This document shows, one piece after another, positions 6,888-12,291 of a stretch of DNA of 12,291 bases. Source of the DNA: Alphaproteobacteria bacterium (GTDB lineage Bacteria > Pseudomonadota > Alphaproteobacteria > Caulobacterales > Maricaulaceae). Location of the stretch: positions 1 to 12,291 of the forward strand of contig JAUIEH010000034.1 of the NCBI GenBank assembly GCA_030428405.1, written 5' to 3'. Made by a program: the position numbers and the translations under genes. Below the pieces are notes generated by a model that was not told the origin of the DNA, did no database searches, and worked only from the letters and a program-made list of their open reading frames with translations. Position 1 is the first letter of the stretch. Every line of letters starts with the position of its first letter.

Positions 6888-7496
6888 TCAGGCGTTGGCG
6901 GCGGCCTGGTTCAGATTCGCGCTCGCGAACTCCCAATTGACCAGATTGTCGAGGAAGGTCGAGATGTAGTCCGGGCGCTTATTGCGGAAGTCGATGTAAT
7001 AAGCGTGTTCCCAGACATCGATGGTCAAAAGCGGGGAGACGCCGCTCTCGACCAGCGGGGTGCCGGCGTTGGACGTCTTGCGGATTGCGAGCTTGCCGTT
7101 GTCCAAAACCAGCCAGGCCCAGCCGGAGGCGAACTGACCCGCGGCCGCGCTCGAGAATTGCGACTTGAACTCGTCGTATGAGCCGAAATCTTCGTTGATC
7201 TTGTCGGCGATATGGCCGCTCGGCGCGCCGCCGCCATTCGGGCGCATGGAGTTCCAGTAAAAAGTGTGGTTCCAGATCTGAGCGGATTGGTTGAAGAGCA
7301 TGTCGTCCGAGCCGGAAGCGGCGTGGACGATGTCTTCAAGCGAGCTGTTGGCGTGCGCCGTGCCTTCGATCAGGGAGTTCGTCTTGTCCACATAGGCCTG
7401 GTGGTGCTTGGCGTAGTGGTAATCGAGCGTCTCCTCCGAAATATGCGGGGCCAGCGCGTCGCGCGCGTAGGGAAGGTTGGGAAGTTCAACGGCCAT
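6888..7496 (-). CDS. sodB: Iron superoxide dismutase
   Basis: A 202-residue Fe/Mn superoxide dismutase, which converts superoxide to oxygen and hydrogen peroxide in the cytoplasm. The expected metal ligands are all present: His27 (LDYHYAKHH), His77 (IWNHTFYW), Asp160 and His164 (DVWEHAYY). Gln73, four residues before His77, is the placement that marks Fe-type enzymes such as E. coli SodB. There is no signal peptide. The start at 7496 is used, with GGAG about 8 nt upstream; an in-frame extension to 7556 has no family similarity. It is monocistronic, with its own promoter candidate and terminator. It sits inside a secDF/Mth938/squalene-synthase-like neighbourhood to which it has no obvious functional link. 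Confidence 0.97.
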   Translation of the reverse strand: MAVELPNLPYARDALAPHISEETLDYHYAKHHQAYVDKTNSLIEGTAHANSSLEDIVHAASGSDDMLFNQSAQIWNHTFYWNSMRPNGGGAPSGHIADKINEDFGSYDEFKSQFSSAAAGQFASGWAWLVLDNGKLAIRKTSNAGTPLVESGVSPLLTIDVWEHAYYIDFRNKRPDYISTFLDNLVNWEFASANLNQAAANA

Positions 7497-7555
7497 ATGG
7501 GCGTCTCCATAACTTAGCGGCGAAAGCGGCGCGTCTGCGCGCGGCACTCCCGTCA

Positions 7556-7583
7556 CAAATAGAGGTTTCTTCGCGAATGTCAG
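7556..7583 (-). promoter_or_regulatory. Candidate sodB promoter
   Basis: On the minus strand, CTGACA (7583-7578) and TATTTG (7561-7556) are separated by 16 bp, about 60 bp before the sodB start. The -35 box matches consensus at five of six positions; the -10 box is moderate. Confidence 0.35.
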
Positions 7584-7656
7584 CGTCTTGCGCGAAAAGG
7601 ATTGTTATCGCGAAAGCTTTGTTCGTGCACGTCCGCGCGATCGGCGAGGCGCGCTG

Positions 7657-8538
7657 ATGGCTGAAACTCAAAGCGCCGGGCCAGACGGCGCAGAGCCGCA
7701 GCAAGGCTTGGATGCGCTTGTGCGGCGCGCAGATGAGGACCGCTGGCTGACTGCGCGATTTGCGCCCGAGCCTGCACGCGCGGGCCTTGCTGCAGTTTAC
7801 GCCTTCAATCTCGAAATCGCGCGCATCGCGGAACACGCCTCTGAGCCGATGCTTGGCGAAATCCGACTGCAGTGGTGGCGCGAGGCGCTCGACGAGATCA
7901 GCCAGGGCGGTCCGGCGCGCGGTCATGAACTGGCGCTGGCGCTGGATGAGGCGGCCTCGCGATGTGCGCGCACCGAGCTCTGCGCGGCCTTGACCTGTCT
8001 CATCGATGCGCGCGCGCGCGACCTTGATGGCGAGCCCTTCGCCGATCTGGAAGCGCTTGGGGCTTATGCCGAGGCGAGCGCGGGCGGCGTCATGCGCGCT
8101 GCAGCTGTGACGTGCGGCGCGGAGCTGTCTGATCCGGATGCTGAGCGCTTTCTCAGAGCATGCGCGCGCGCCTGGGGGCTCACGGCGCTGATGCGCGCTT
8201 TCGCGCCGCTCGCAGCTGATGGCCGAGCGCCTGTGCCGCGCACGCTCAAAACGAAATATGATCTTCCCGACGCCCTGCTTGCCCAGCGTGGCGGGCGAAG
8301 CGGCGTGACGGCCGCGCTCGGTGAAATCGGCGCCGCCGCCCAAAGCGCCTACGATGATGCGAGCAGACAGTCCGTAGACGTTGCGCTCTGGCCCGCGCTT
8401 GGCTATGTCGCGCTCGTGCCCGGCTATCTCAAGCAAATGGCCAAACCTGACCGCGATCCTTACGCCGATGCCGGCGAGCGCCTTTTGCTGGCCAGGCAAT
8501 GGCGCTTGCTCATCTCATCCTTGAGCGGACGAATTTAG
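7657..8538 (+). CDS. Squalene/phytoene synthase-family protein without catalytic Asp motifs (NDUFAF6-like)
   Basis: A 293-residue all-helical protein of the trans-isoprenyl diphosphate synthase, head-to-head group. The best-conserved stretch is AVYAFNLEIARI (46-57) followed by LGEIRLQWWREALDEI (66-81). In true phytoene and squalene synthases the first region holds a DxxxD pair; here it reads NLEIA. The second Asp-rich motif, expected near 195-215, is replaced by TLKTKYDLPDALLAQRGG. Prenyl-transfer activity is therefore unlikely. This form resembles NDUFAF6, a human complex I assembly factor, and its alphaproteobacterial relatives, which commonly lie next to the Mth938 gene. The ATG at 7657 is chosen because GAGG sits 8 nt upstream; a TTG at 7588 is possible but unsupported. 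Divergent from sodB and 12 bp from the convergent tetR. Confidence 0.85.
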   Translation: MAETQSAGPDGAEPQQGLDALVRRADEDRWLTARFAPEPARAGLAAVYAFNLEIARIAEHASEPMLGEIRLQWWREALDEISQGGPARGHELALALDEAASRCARTELCAALTCLIDARARDLDGEPFADLEALGAYAEASAGGVMRAAAVTCGAELSDPDAERFLRACARAWGLTALMRAFAPLAADGRAPVPRTLKTKYDLPDALLAQRGGRSGVTAALGEIGAAAQSAYDDASRQSVDVALWPALGYVALVPGYLKQMAKPDRDPYADAGERLLLARQWRLLISSLSGRI

Positions 8539-8550
8539 CGACGCACTGGC

Positions 8551-9159
8551 TCAGGCTGACTTGCGTTGCGCAGCCGCATCCTCGCGCGCGGCGCGCAAAA
8601 GGCTCGCGACTTCCTCGGCCGACACGGTCAAATGTTCCGTCGAGCGGCTCACCCGGCTTTGAATGAGACCGCCCTGCAGGGCCGACATGACCAGCGCCGC
8701 GAGCCGCTCTGCGCGCGCGGGCGCGACGTTTTCGCTGAGAAGGCAGTCTTCAATCACCTTGCGCCAGCTCGCATAAGCGCGCTCGCCAGCTTCGCGCAGA
8801 CGCTCGCTCGAGGCCGACGTCTCAAGAACGGTCGTTGCAATGCCGCAGCCTTCGCAAAATCCGGAATTTTGCAGCCACTCGCCCAGATGGCGCGCCGTCA
8901 TCATCAAAAGCTCATCAGAACGCGCGCCGCTCTCGCGATAGCGCAAAAGCTCGCGCTCCATCGTCTGGCCGGCTTCTTCAATGGCCGCCACCCCGATGGC
9001 TTCCTTGCCGTCAGGAAAATAGTGATACAGCGAGCCCTTGGGCGCGTTGGACTCGGCGAGAATTTCGCTCAGGCCAGTGCCGGCATATCCCTGACGCCGA
9101 AACAGCTTTCCCGCAGCGGCGATGATCTCGCATTTCTTATCACGGGTCATGGACGCCAT
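8551..9159 (-). CDS. TetR-family transcriptional repressor (LmrA/YxaF-like)
   Basis: A 202-residue TetR-type regulator. The N-terminal DNA-binding domain (5-57) includes LFRRQGYAGTGLSEI and the recognition-helix block APKGSLYHYFPDGKEA (39-54), typical of the LmrA/YxaF branch. The ligand-binding domain follows, with FCEGCGIATTVLE (101-113) where relatives have a single-cysteine GCPxA-type segment; Cys102 and Cys105 form a CxxC pair that could sense thiols or metals. ATG 9159 and ATG 9150 are both possible. Neither has a good ribosome site, but a 12-codon upstream frame (9182-9147) ends in a TGA overlapping the second ATG. The gene is divergent from a small secreted protein, with TAGACCAGT repeats between them that are probably its operators. 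Effector unknown. Confidence 0.92.
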   Translation of the reverse strand: MASMTRDKKCEIIAAAGKLFRRQGYAGTGLSEILAESNAPKGSLYHYFPDGKEAIGVAAIEEAGQTMERELLRYRESGARSDELLMMTARHLGEWLQNSGFCEGCGIATTVLETSASSERLREAGERAYASWRKVIEDCLLSENVAPARAERLAALVMSALQGGLIQSRVSRSTEHLTVSAEEVASLLRAAREDAAAQRKSA

Positions 9160-9192
9160 TGTGCCGCCGATTTTTTTGTCATGGCAACTAGA

Positions 9193-9226
9193 TAGACCAG
9201 TTTACATAAATAGACCAGTCGGTATA
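9193..9226. promoter_or_regulatory. Probable TetR operators: TAGACCAGT direct repeat and TAnACC-N4-GGTnTA palindrome
   Basis: TAGACCAGT occurs at 9193-9201 and again at 9211-9219, 18 bp apart. The second copy extends into an imperfect palindrome, TAGACC-AGTC-GGTATA (9211-9226). TAGACC/GGTCTA half-sites are characteristic of LmrA/YxaF-type TetR repressors, which matches the adjacent gene. The repeats overlap the -35 box, spacer and -10 box of the plus-strand promoter, so binding should block it; autorepression on the minus strand is likely too. Confidence 0.75.
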
Positions 9227-9228
9227 AT
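9201..9228 (+). promoter_or_regulatory. Near-consensus promoter for the small secreted protein
   Basis: TTTACA (9201-9206), a 16-bp spacer and a perfect TATAAT (9223-9228), 48 bp before the ATG at 9277. It is unusually strong for this GC-rich window and is covered by the TAGACCAGT repeats, as expected of a tightly repressed promoter. Confidence 0.7.
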
Positions 9229-9276
9229 TTTCACCGTCGTCGCCGCAGCGCGACGCAGGTCGATGGAGATGAAAAC

Positions 9277-9597
9277 ATGACCCGCCTGATCAATCGCTCC
9301 TCCCGTTACGCCCTTGCAGCCGCGCTTGCGGCGGCGTCCGGGCTCGCCGCCAGCGCGCCTGCGCTCGCCGACGCCACCGAAGACCGCGCCAATGCGCTCG
9401 AAGCATGCACCGCCGCTGTCGCCGAACAATCCGGCGTGACGACGGACGCGCTCAGCACAAGCCGCGTTCAATTCCGCACGCGCGGCGGCGTCATTAAAGT
9501 CTATTTCCGCGCCAGCGCGGGCGAGCAGTCGACCTTGTCCGTCTACTGCGAATATAACCGCCGCACCGGCGAGATTGCAGAGCTTACGGTCGGCTGA
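9277..9597 (+). CDS. Small secreted protein of unknown function, probably under TetR control
   Basis: A 106-residue protein that I do not recognise. A signal peptide (h-region about 11-28, cleavage ALA|DA after residue 31) leaves a mature protein of about 75 residues. The mature part has an acidic start with Cys44 (LEACTAAV), then a predicted beta-rich half: VQFRTRGGVIKVYFRAS (64-80) and STLSVYCEYNRRTGEI (85-100) with Cys91. The two cysteines could make one disulfide in the periplasm. GGAG at 9265-9268, 8 nt before the ATG, supports the start. The strong promoter and overlapping operators suggest high expression when the repressor is released, so it may be an envelope stress or toxicant-response protein; that is inference only. 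Confidence 0.75.
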   Translation: MTRLINRSSRYALAAALAAASGLAASAPALADATEDRANALEACTAAVAEQSGVTTDALSTSRVQFRTRGGVIKVYFRASAGEQSTLSVYCEYNRRTGEIAELTVG

Positions 9598-9609
9598 TTT
9601 TCGCCGGCC

Positions 9610-9661
9610 GCGCCGCGTCGGGCCGCGGTCTCCCATAACCTCCCAGGCTCCGACGCGGCGC
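9610..9661. repeat. Perfect 12-bp inverted repeat in a convergent intergenic region
   Basis: GCGCCGCGTCGG (9610-9621) and CCGACGCGGCGC (9650-9661) are exact reverse complements around a 28-nt loop, 13 bp after the small secreted-protein gene and before the convergent phosphatase-family gene ends. There is no T-tract on either side, so it could be a factor-dependent terminator or 3'-end stabiliser. Confidence 0.5.
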
Positions 9662-9698
9662 ATCTCTGCACGAGAAGCGCCGCACGCATGATGCAGCA

Positions 9699-10616
9699 TC
9701 ACTGCGCGGCAAGATCGAATTCGATGACAAGCGGGAAATGATCCGAGCCCGTTGCTTCGCCGACGCGACAGCGTGCACGCGCGATGCGCGGGCCTGCATA
9801 AGCAAGGTCTATCGGCAGCCCGGTCAGCATGTGGCGTCTGCGCCAGGTTGAACGCCACGGCGCGCCGCAGTCGATCGGCCGAAAGCCGGCTCGACGCACA
9901 TCCATCATGACAGGCGACCAGGGTGTCGCGTTGAAGTCGCCGACGAGGATGTCCGCGTTGCGTCGGCGCGCCGTCTCGACCGTTGCGCGGATGACCGCGT
10001 CGCGTCGGGCGAGCGCTTCCGGCGTCATTGGCGGGATCGGATGCAGCGCAATGAGGCGCGGGTCTTCTGGCGTCTCGATGAAGCGCGCTGCGTGGCGCCA
10101 TTGCTCCGGGCTCGCCGTTTCCGCCTGGCGGCATGGCGCGCGCGTGATGAGCGCGACGGTGAACACGTCGCGATGCGCCGGCACTGAGACGCAGGGCAGG
10201 CCGGGCAAGAGCGCAGTCCAGTTCGGTGCTCCTGACGGAAGTTCTGTCAACGCGACGATGTCCGCGTCGTGGCGCCGCGCGAGCGCTGCGACTTCATCGA
10301 GCGCTTCAGGATTGTATTCGAGATTGGCCCAGACGAGGACAAGTTGCGGCTCAGCGTCCGCAGGCGGAACGCGGACGCCGCCGCGCACGCCGGCAATGAC
10401 CGCGCCGGTGTTGACCAGCGCCAAAGCGGCGAGCGCGCCGGCGGCCCAGCGCTGACGGACAAGCAGCGCGAGCGGCGCGAGGAGCGCGGCTGCAAACGCC
10501 CAGTGCGGACGAAAATGGCTGAAGAGCTCAAAGGGGTGTCCAAGCCGCGCAGCAAAGCCCGCGAGGGTCGCGCCGAACAGGCCCGCCACGGCGAGCGCGG
10601 CCAATAGTCTGATCAT
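9699..10616 (-). CDS. Membrane-anchored endonuclease/exonuclease/phosphatase (EEP) family protein
   Basis: A 305-residue protein with an N-terminal membrane region (hydrophobic segments at about 3-22, 40-53 and 59-77) followed by an EEP-fold domain (about 90-305) that should lie outside the membrane. The catalytic signature residues are present in order: Asn98 (WANLEYN), Glu125 (ALTELP), His192 (ALHPIPP), Asp227 and Asn229 (GDFNATPWS), Asp270 (PIDLAYAG) and the Ser-Asp-His triad at 291-293. The architecture resembles the YafD-like group, whose substrates are largely unknown; phosphodiester or phosphate-ester cleavage is the family chemistry. ATG 10616 is preferred over GTG 10619 because GGGGA lies 6 nt before it. 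The start overlaps the TGA of a possible 39-codon upstream frame. Confidence 0.88.
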   Translation of the reverse strand: MIRLLAALAVAGLFGATLAGFAARLGHPFELFSHFRPHWAFAAALLAPLALLVRQRWAAGALAALALVNTGAVIAGVRGGVRVPPADAEPQLVLVWANLEYNPEALDEVAALARRHDADIVALTELPSGAPNWTALLPGLPCVSVPAHRDVFTVALITRAPCRQAETASPEQWRHAARFIETPEDPRLIALHPIPPMTPEALARRDAVIRATVETARRRNADILVGDFNATPWSPVMMDVRRAGFRPIDCGAPWRSTWRRRHMLTGLPIDLAYAGPRIARARCRVGEATGSDHFPLVIEFDLAAQ

Positions 10617-10735
10617 CACGCATCCCCGCCGATCGATTTCTCGTCGGACTTGGTGGTCTTGGCGTCGGGCGCGTTTATGGCGTCAACGCGGCGTTTTGTG
10701 TGCTCTGCACAAAGAAAAACCGCCTCGGCTTTCAC
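10616..10735 (-). CDS. Possible 39-codon small ORF or gene remnant coupled to the EEP gene
   Basis: A GTG-initiated frame of 39 codons whose TGA shares its final A with the ATG of the EEP gene (TGATG), a classic coupling arrangement. The last 22 codons (from VDAINAPDAK to IGGDA) have G or C at 19 of 22 third positions, like the real genes here, and give a charged, soluble-looking tail. Against it: no ribosome site precedes the GTG, and the start lies inside the terminator hairpin of the cold-shock gene. It may be a real small ORF, the decayed end of a former gene, or chance. I do not recognise the peptide. Confidence 0.25.
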   Translation of the reverse strand: MKAEAVFLCAEHTKRRVDAINAPDAKTTKSDEKSIGGDA

Positions 10736-10743
10736 CGAGGCGG
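10711..10743 (-). terminator. Rho-independent terminator of the cold-shock gene
   Basis: A 9-bp perfect stem, CCGCCTCGG (10720-10728) with CCGAGGCGG (10735-10743), and a 6-nt loop. Read on the minus strand it runs into TTTTTCTTT, a strong U-tract, 24 bp after the stop of the cold-shock gene. Confidence 0.9.
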
Positions 10744-10766
10744 CTTCTCGCGTCCTGGAGGCGCAG

Positions 10767-10979
10767 TTAGCTGGCTTCGGCCAGGTTCACCGCTTTGGGG
10801 CCTTTGCCGCGCGCGTCAGGCTCCGTCTCGAAAGAGACTTTCTGGCCGTCCGCAAGCGTCGACATGCCTGAGGCTTCGACAGCGGAGATATGGACGAACA
10901 CGTCCTGGCCGCCGTCTTCCGGCGTGATGAAGCCGTAGCCTTTTTGGGTGTTGAAGAATTTTACAGTGCCGATAGTCAT
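10767..10979 (-). CDS. Cold-shock domain protein (CspA family)
   Basis: A 70-residue single cold-shock domain, an OB-fold that binds single-stranded RNA or DNA and melts secondary structure. It starts MTIGTVKFFN, followed by RNP1 as KGYGFI (13-18) and RNP2 as VFVHI (27-31), ending GPKAVNLAEA. Length and motifs are standard. The start at 10979 is used, with GGAAGGA about 9 nt upstream; an in-frame extension to 11048 lacks family similarity. It is monocistronic, with its own terminator and a long upstream region that may form a structured leader. Whether it is cold-, growth-phase- or constitutively regulated cannot be told. Confidence 0.96.
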   Translation of the reverse strand: MTIGTVKFFNTQKGYGFITPEDGGQDVFVHISAVEASGMSTLADGQKVSFETEPDARGKGPKAVNLAEAS

Positions 10980-11297
10980 GCGTAAGCGTCCTTCCCGGAT
11001 CGCGATAGTTCCAATTAACGCGAGTCTTTGGCCCTGAGCCGCCGACACGCGCCGGTTAAGTGCTCAGGTTGCAGTCGTGTCGGGAAGGGCGGTCATGCGA
11101 ACAGGCAGGCCTGCATTTCAGACTTCATTTCCCGGGCCGAATTGGTCGCCCGAACAGCAGGTTAAATGCTCAAACTCCACGGCGAAATCAAGACGAAAAC
11201 GTTATTCCGCTGAATTGTTTTTCAACTTCCGCCGCCATTAATGTGTTGTTGCAACGCACAATTCTCACTTTCCGGCTCTGAATCGCGTCCAGTTCCT
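10980..11297. other. 318-bp gene-free region upstream of the cold-shock gene
   Basis: No convincing gene. It is more AT-rich than its surroundings, especially 11160-11280. It holds an 8-bp inverted repeat, CCGACACG (11042-11049) with CGTGTCGG (11076-11083); a palindrome, GCAGGCCTGC (11105-11114); a near-identical direct repeat, GGTTAAnTGCTCA, at 11054 and 11160; and an interrupted palindrome centred on GTTGCAAC (11242-11260). It probably contains the promoter and long 5' leader of the cold-shock gene. I could not pick one promoter with confidence. No terminator for the upstream deacetylase-family gene is evident. Confidence 0.6.
11054..11172. repeat. Pair of GGTTAA[GA]TGCTCA direct repeats
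   Basis: Thirteen-base copies at 11054-11066 and 11160-11172, differing at one base and 106 bp apart, upstream of the cold-shock gene. Each contains TTAA, as in CtrA half-sites, but a second TTAA at the right spacing is missing. They may be binding sites for a regulator not identified here. Confidence 0.4.
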
Positions 11298-12291
11298 CTA
11301 ACGCAACTCATTTGCAAGTCCGCTCAGCCCCGCCGCGACATTGCGGCCGAGCGCATCAGTTGCATAACCGCCCTCTAGGCAGACCAGTATGGGATGACCG
11401 AGCGCGCAGATGCGCGCGCCTAGTCGCGCAAAGTCGTCCGTCTGCAGCTGGAACGTGGATAATGGGTCGTCGACGAATGTGTCGAAGCCCCAGGACAATA
11501 CGAGCGCGTCAGCGCCGAACGCTTCAATGCGCGCGCAGGCCTGTTCGAGCGCTTCAGAATAGCTCGACCATGTCGCGCCGCGCTGAAGCGGCAAGTTGAG
11601 ATTGGCGTTCTCGCCCGCATCTCGTCCCGTTTCATGGGCATGGCCGAGAAAGAACGGATATTCGAACATTGGGTCTGCGTGAATATTGATGGTGAGGACG
11701 TCGCCGCGCTCATAGAAAATCGATTGTGTGCCATTGCCGTGGTGATAGTCGACATCGAGCACGGCGACGCGCGCAGCGCCTGCGTCGATGAAGGCCTGAG
11801 CTGCGATTGCTGCGTTGTTCAGGAAGCAATAGCCGCCATACATATCCGTAGACGCATGATGTCCTGGCGGCCGGCAGAGCGCGAAGGCCGCGCGCGCGCC
11901 ATCAGCGATCAGTTTCTGCGCTTCCAGGGCGCATTGCGCAGACGCCGCCGCAGCCGTCCAGGCGCCCGGCGTAACGGGCGTGCCGGCGTCGATGGCGTAG
12001 TGGCCGAGCTTGCCGGTGATGGTGTCAGGCTCGATGGCGCGTAGGCGGAAGGTCGGAAACGTCAACGGCACGGCGTCGCAAAGTGGCTCGCCGGCTTGTT
12101 CGAGATGTGCGGCCCAGAGTGTCCAGGCTTCCTGCAGAAACGCCAGATAGCGCGCATCATGTATGCGCGCGAAGCGCTCTGGCTCTGCCGGGCCGGGAGC
12201 GGAGATGGAAAATCCATCCGCCGCCGCCAAAGCGTCGTGAACGATGCTGGCGCGTTCCGGGCATTCGCGCGCAGGGATCATCACCCCGTTT
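11298..12291 (-). CDS. Histone deacetylase / acetylpolyamine amidohydrolase family protein, 5' end cut by the window edge
   Basis: A zinc-dependent deacetylase of the arginase/deacetylase fold. Numbered from GTG 12284, the active-site elements are RPPGHHA (138-144, with the His142-His143 dyad), the metal ligands Asp179 and His181 in VLDVDYHHGNGTQ, Asp268 in SWGFDTFVDDPLSTF, and LEGGYA (303-308). The set resembles bacterial acetylpolyamine amidohydrolases, which remove acetyl groups from polyamines or other small amines. The frame stays open to the edge, and the first residues (PARECPERA) match an internal segment of relatives, so roughly 20 or more N-terminal residues probably lie outside. 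It ends 318 bp before the cold-shock gene. Substrate cannot be told from sequence alone. Confidence 0.93.
   Translation of the reverse strand, partial: NGVMIPARECPERASIVHDALAAADGFSISAPGPAEPERFARIHDARYLAFLQEAWTLWAAHLEQAGEPLCDAVPLTFPTFRLRAIEPDTITGKLGHYAIDAGTPVTPGAWTAAAASAQCALEAQKLIADGARAAFALCRPPGHHASTDMYGGYCFLNNAAIAAQAFIDAGAARVAVLDVDYHHGNGTQSIFYERGDVLTINIHADPMFEYPFFLGHAHETGRDAGENANLNLPLQRGATWSSYSEALEQACARIEAFGADALVLSWGFDTFVDDPLSTFQLQTDDFARLGARICALGHPILVCLEGGYATDALGRNVAAGLSGLANELR

Noticed and set aside
9689..9701. TGATGC-A-GCATCA palindrome at the end of the EEP gene
   Set aside because: A one-base centre cannot form a hairpin loop, and the stretch lies at the coding end, so no separate function is claimed.
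9202..10134. A 310-codon minus-strand frame overlapping the EEP gene and the small secreted protein
   Set aside because: The EEP frame carries all catalytic residues of its family and the secreted protein has its own ribosome site and promoter; this frame has neither motif nor start signal.
11060..11281. A 73-codon plus-strand frame in the cold-shock upstream region
   Set aside because: No ribosome site, no domain, AT-rich codons unlike neighbouring genes, and antisense to the probable leader.
1..12291. CRISPR array, insertion sequence, tRNA or rRNA genes
   Set aside because: No regularly spaced repeats, transposase motifs, tRNA-like cloverleaf or rRNA sequence were seen on either strand.

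Overview
This GC-rich window has alphaproteobacterial character. The gene order (NlpD/DipM-type LytM gene, yajC, secD, secF, Mth938-family gene), an Fe-type SodB and an NDUFAF6-like squalene-synthase homologue fit the Caulobacterales/Maricaulales/Hyphomonadaceae part of the class. That placement is inferred from gene content and protein style; no rRNA is present.

Layout. Positions 2-4859 (+) form an envelope and secretion block: the 3' end of a LytM (M23) gene, an exported protein resembling the periplasmic P1 domain of SecD without membrane segments, then yajC-secD-secF and a Mth938/NDUFAF3-family gene that overlaps secF by 4 bp. A secreted cupin (4869-5432, +) continues this run. Two minus-strand genes follow: a serine beta-lactamase-like lipoprotein (5463-6755) and Fe superoxide dismutase (6888-7496), separated by a strong terminator. 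Divergent from sodB is a squalene/phytoene synthase-like protein (7657-8538, +) lacking the catalytic aspartates. A TetR-family repressor (8551-9159, -) is divergent from a small secreted protein (9277-9597, +), with repeated TAGACCAGT motifs lying over an almost consensus promoter. The right part is all minus strand: a membrane-anchored endonuclease/exonuclease/phosphatase-family protein (9699-10616), a possible small ORF coupled to it, a cold-shock protein with its own terminator (10767-10979), a 318-bp leader region, and a histone deacetylase/acetylpolyamine amidohydrolase homologue cut by the right window edge.

How the genes relate. YajC-SecD-SecF form the accessory complex of the Sec translocon that uses proton motive force to finish export. 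The Mth938 and squalene-synthase-like proteins belong to families whose human members (NDUFAF3 and NDUFAF6) are complex I assembly factors; here three unrelated genes sit between them. The most unusual features are the TM-less SecD-P1 paralogue beside secDF, which keeps the same 30-residue-spaced cysteine pair as SecD, and a SecF with about 100 extra periplasmic residues that resemble a second copy of its P1 unit.
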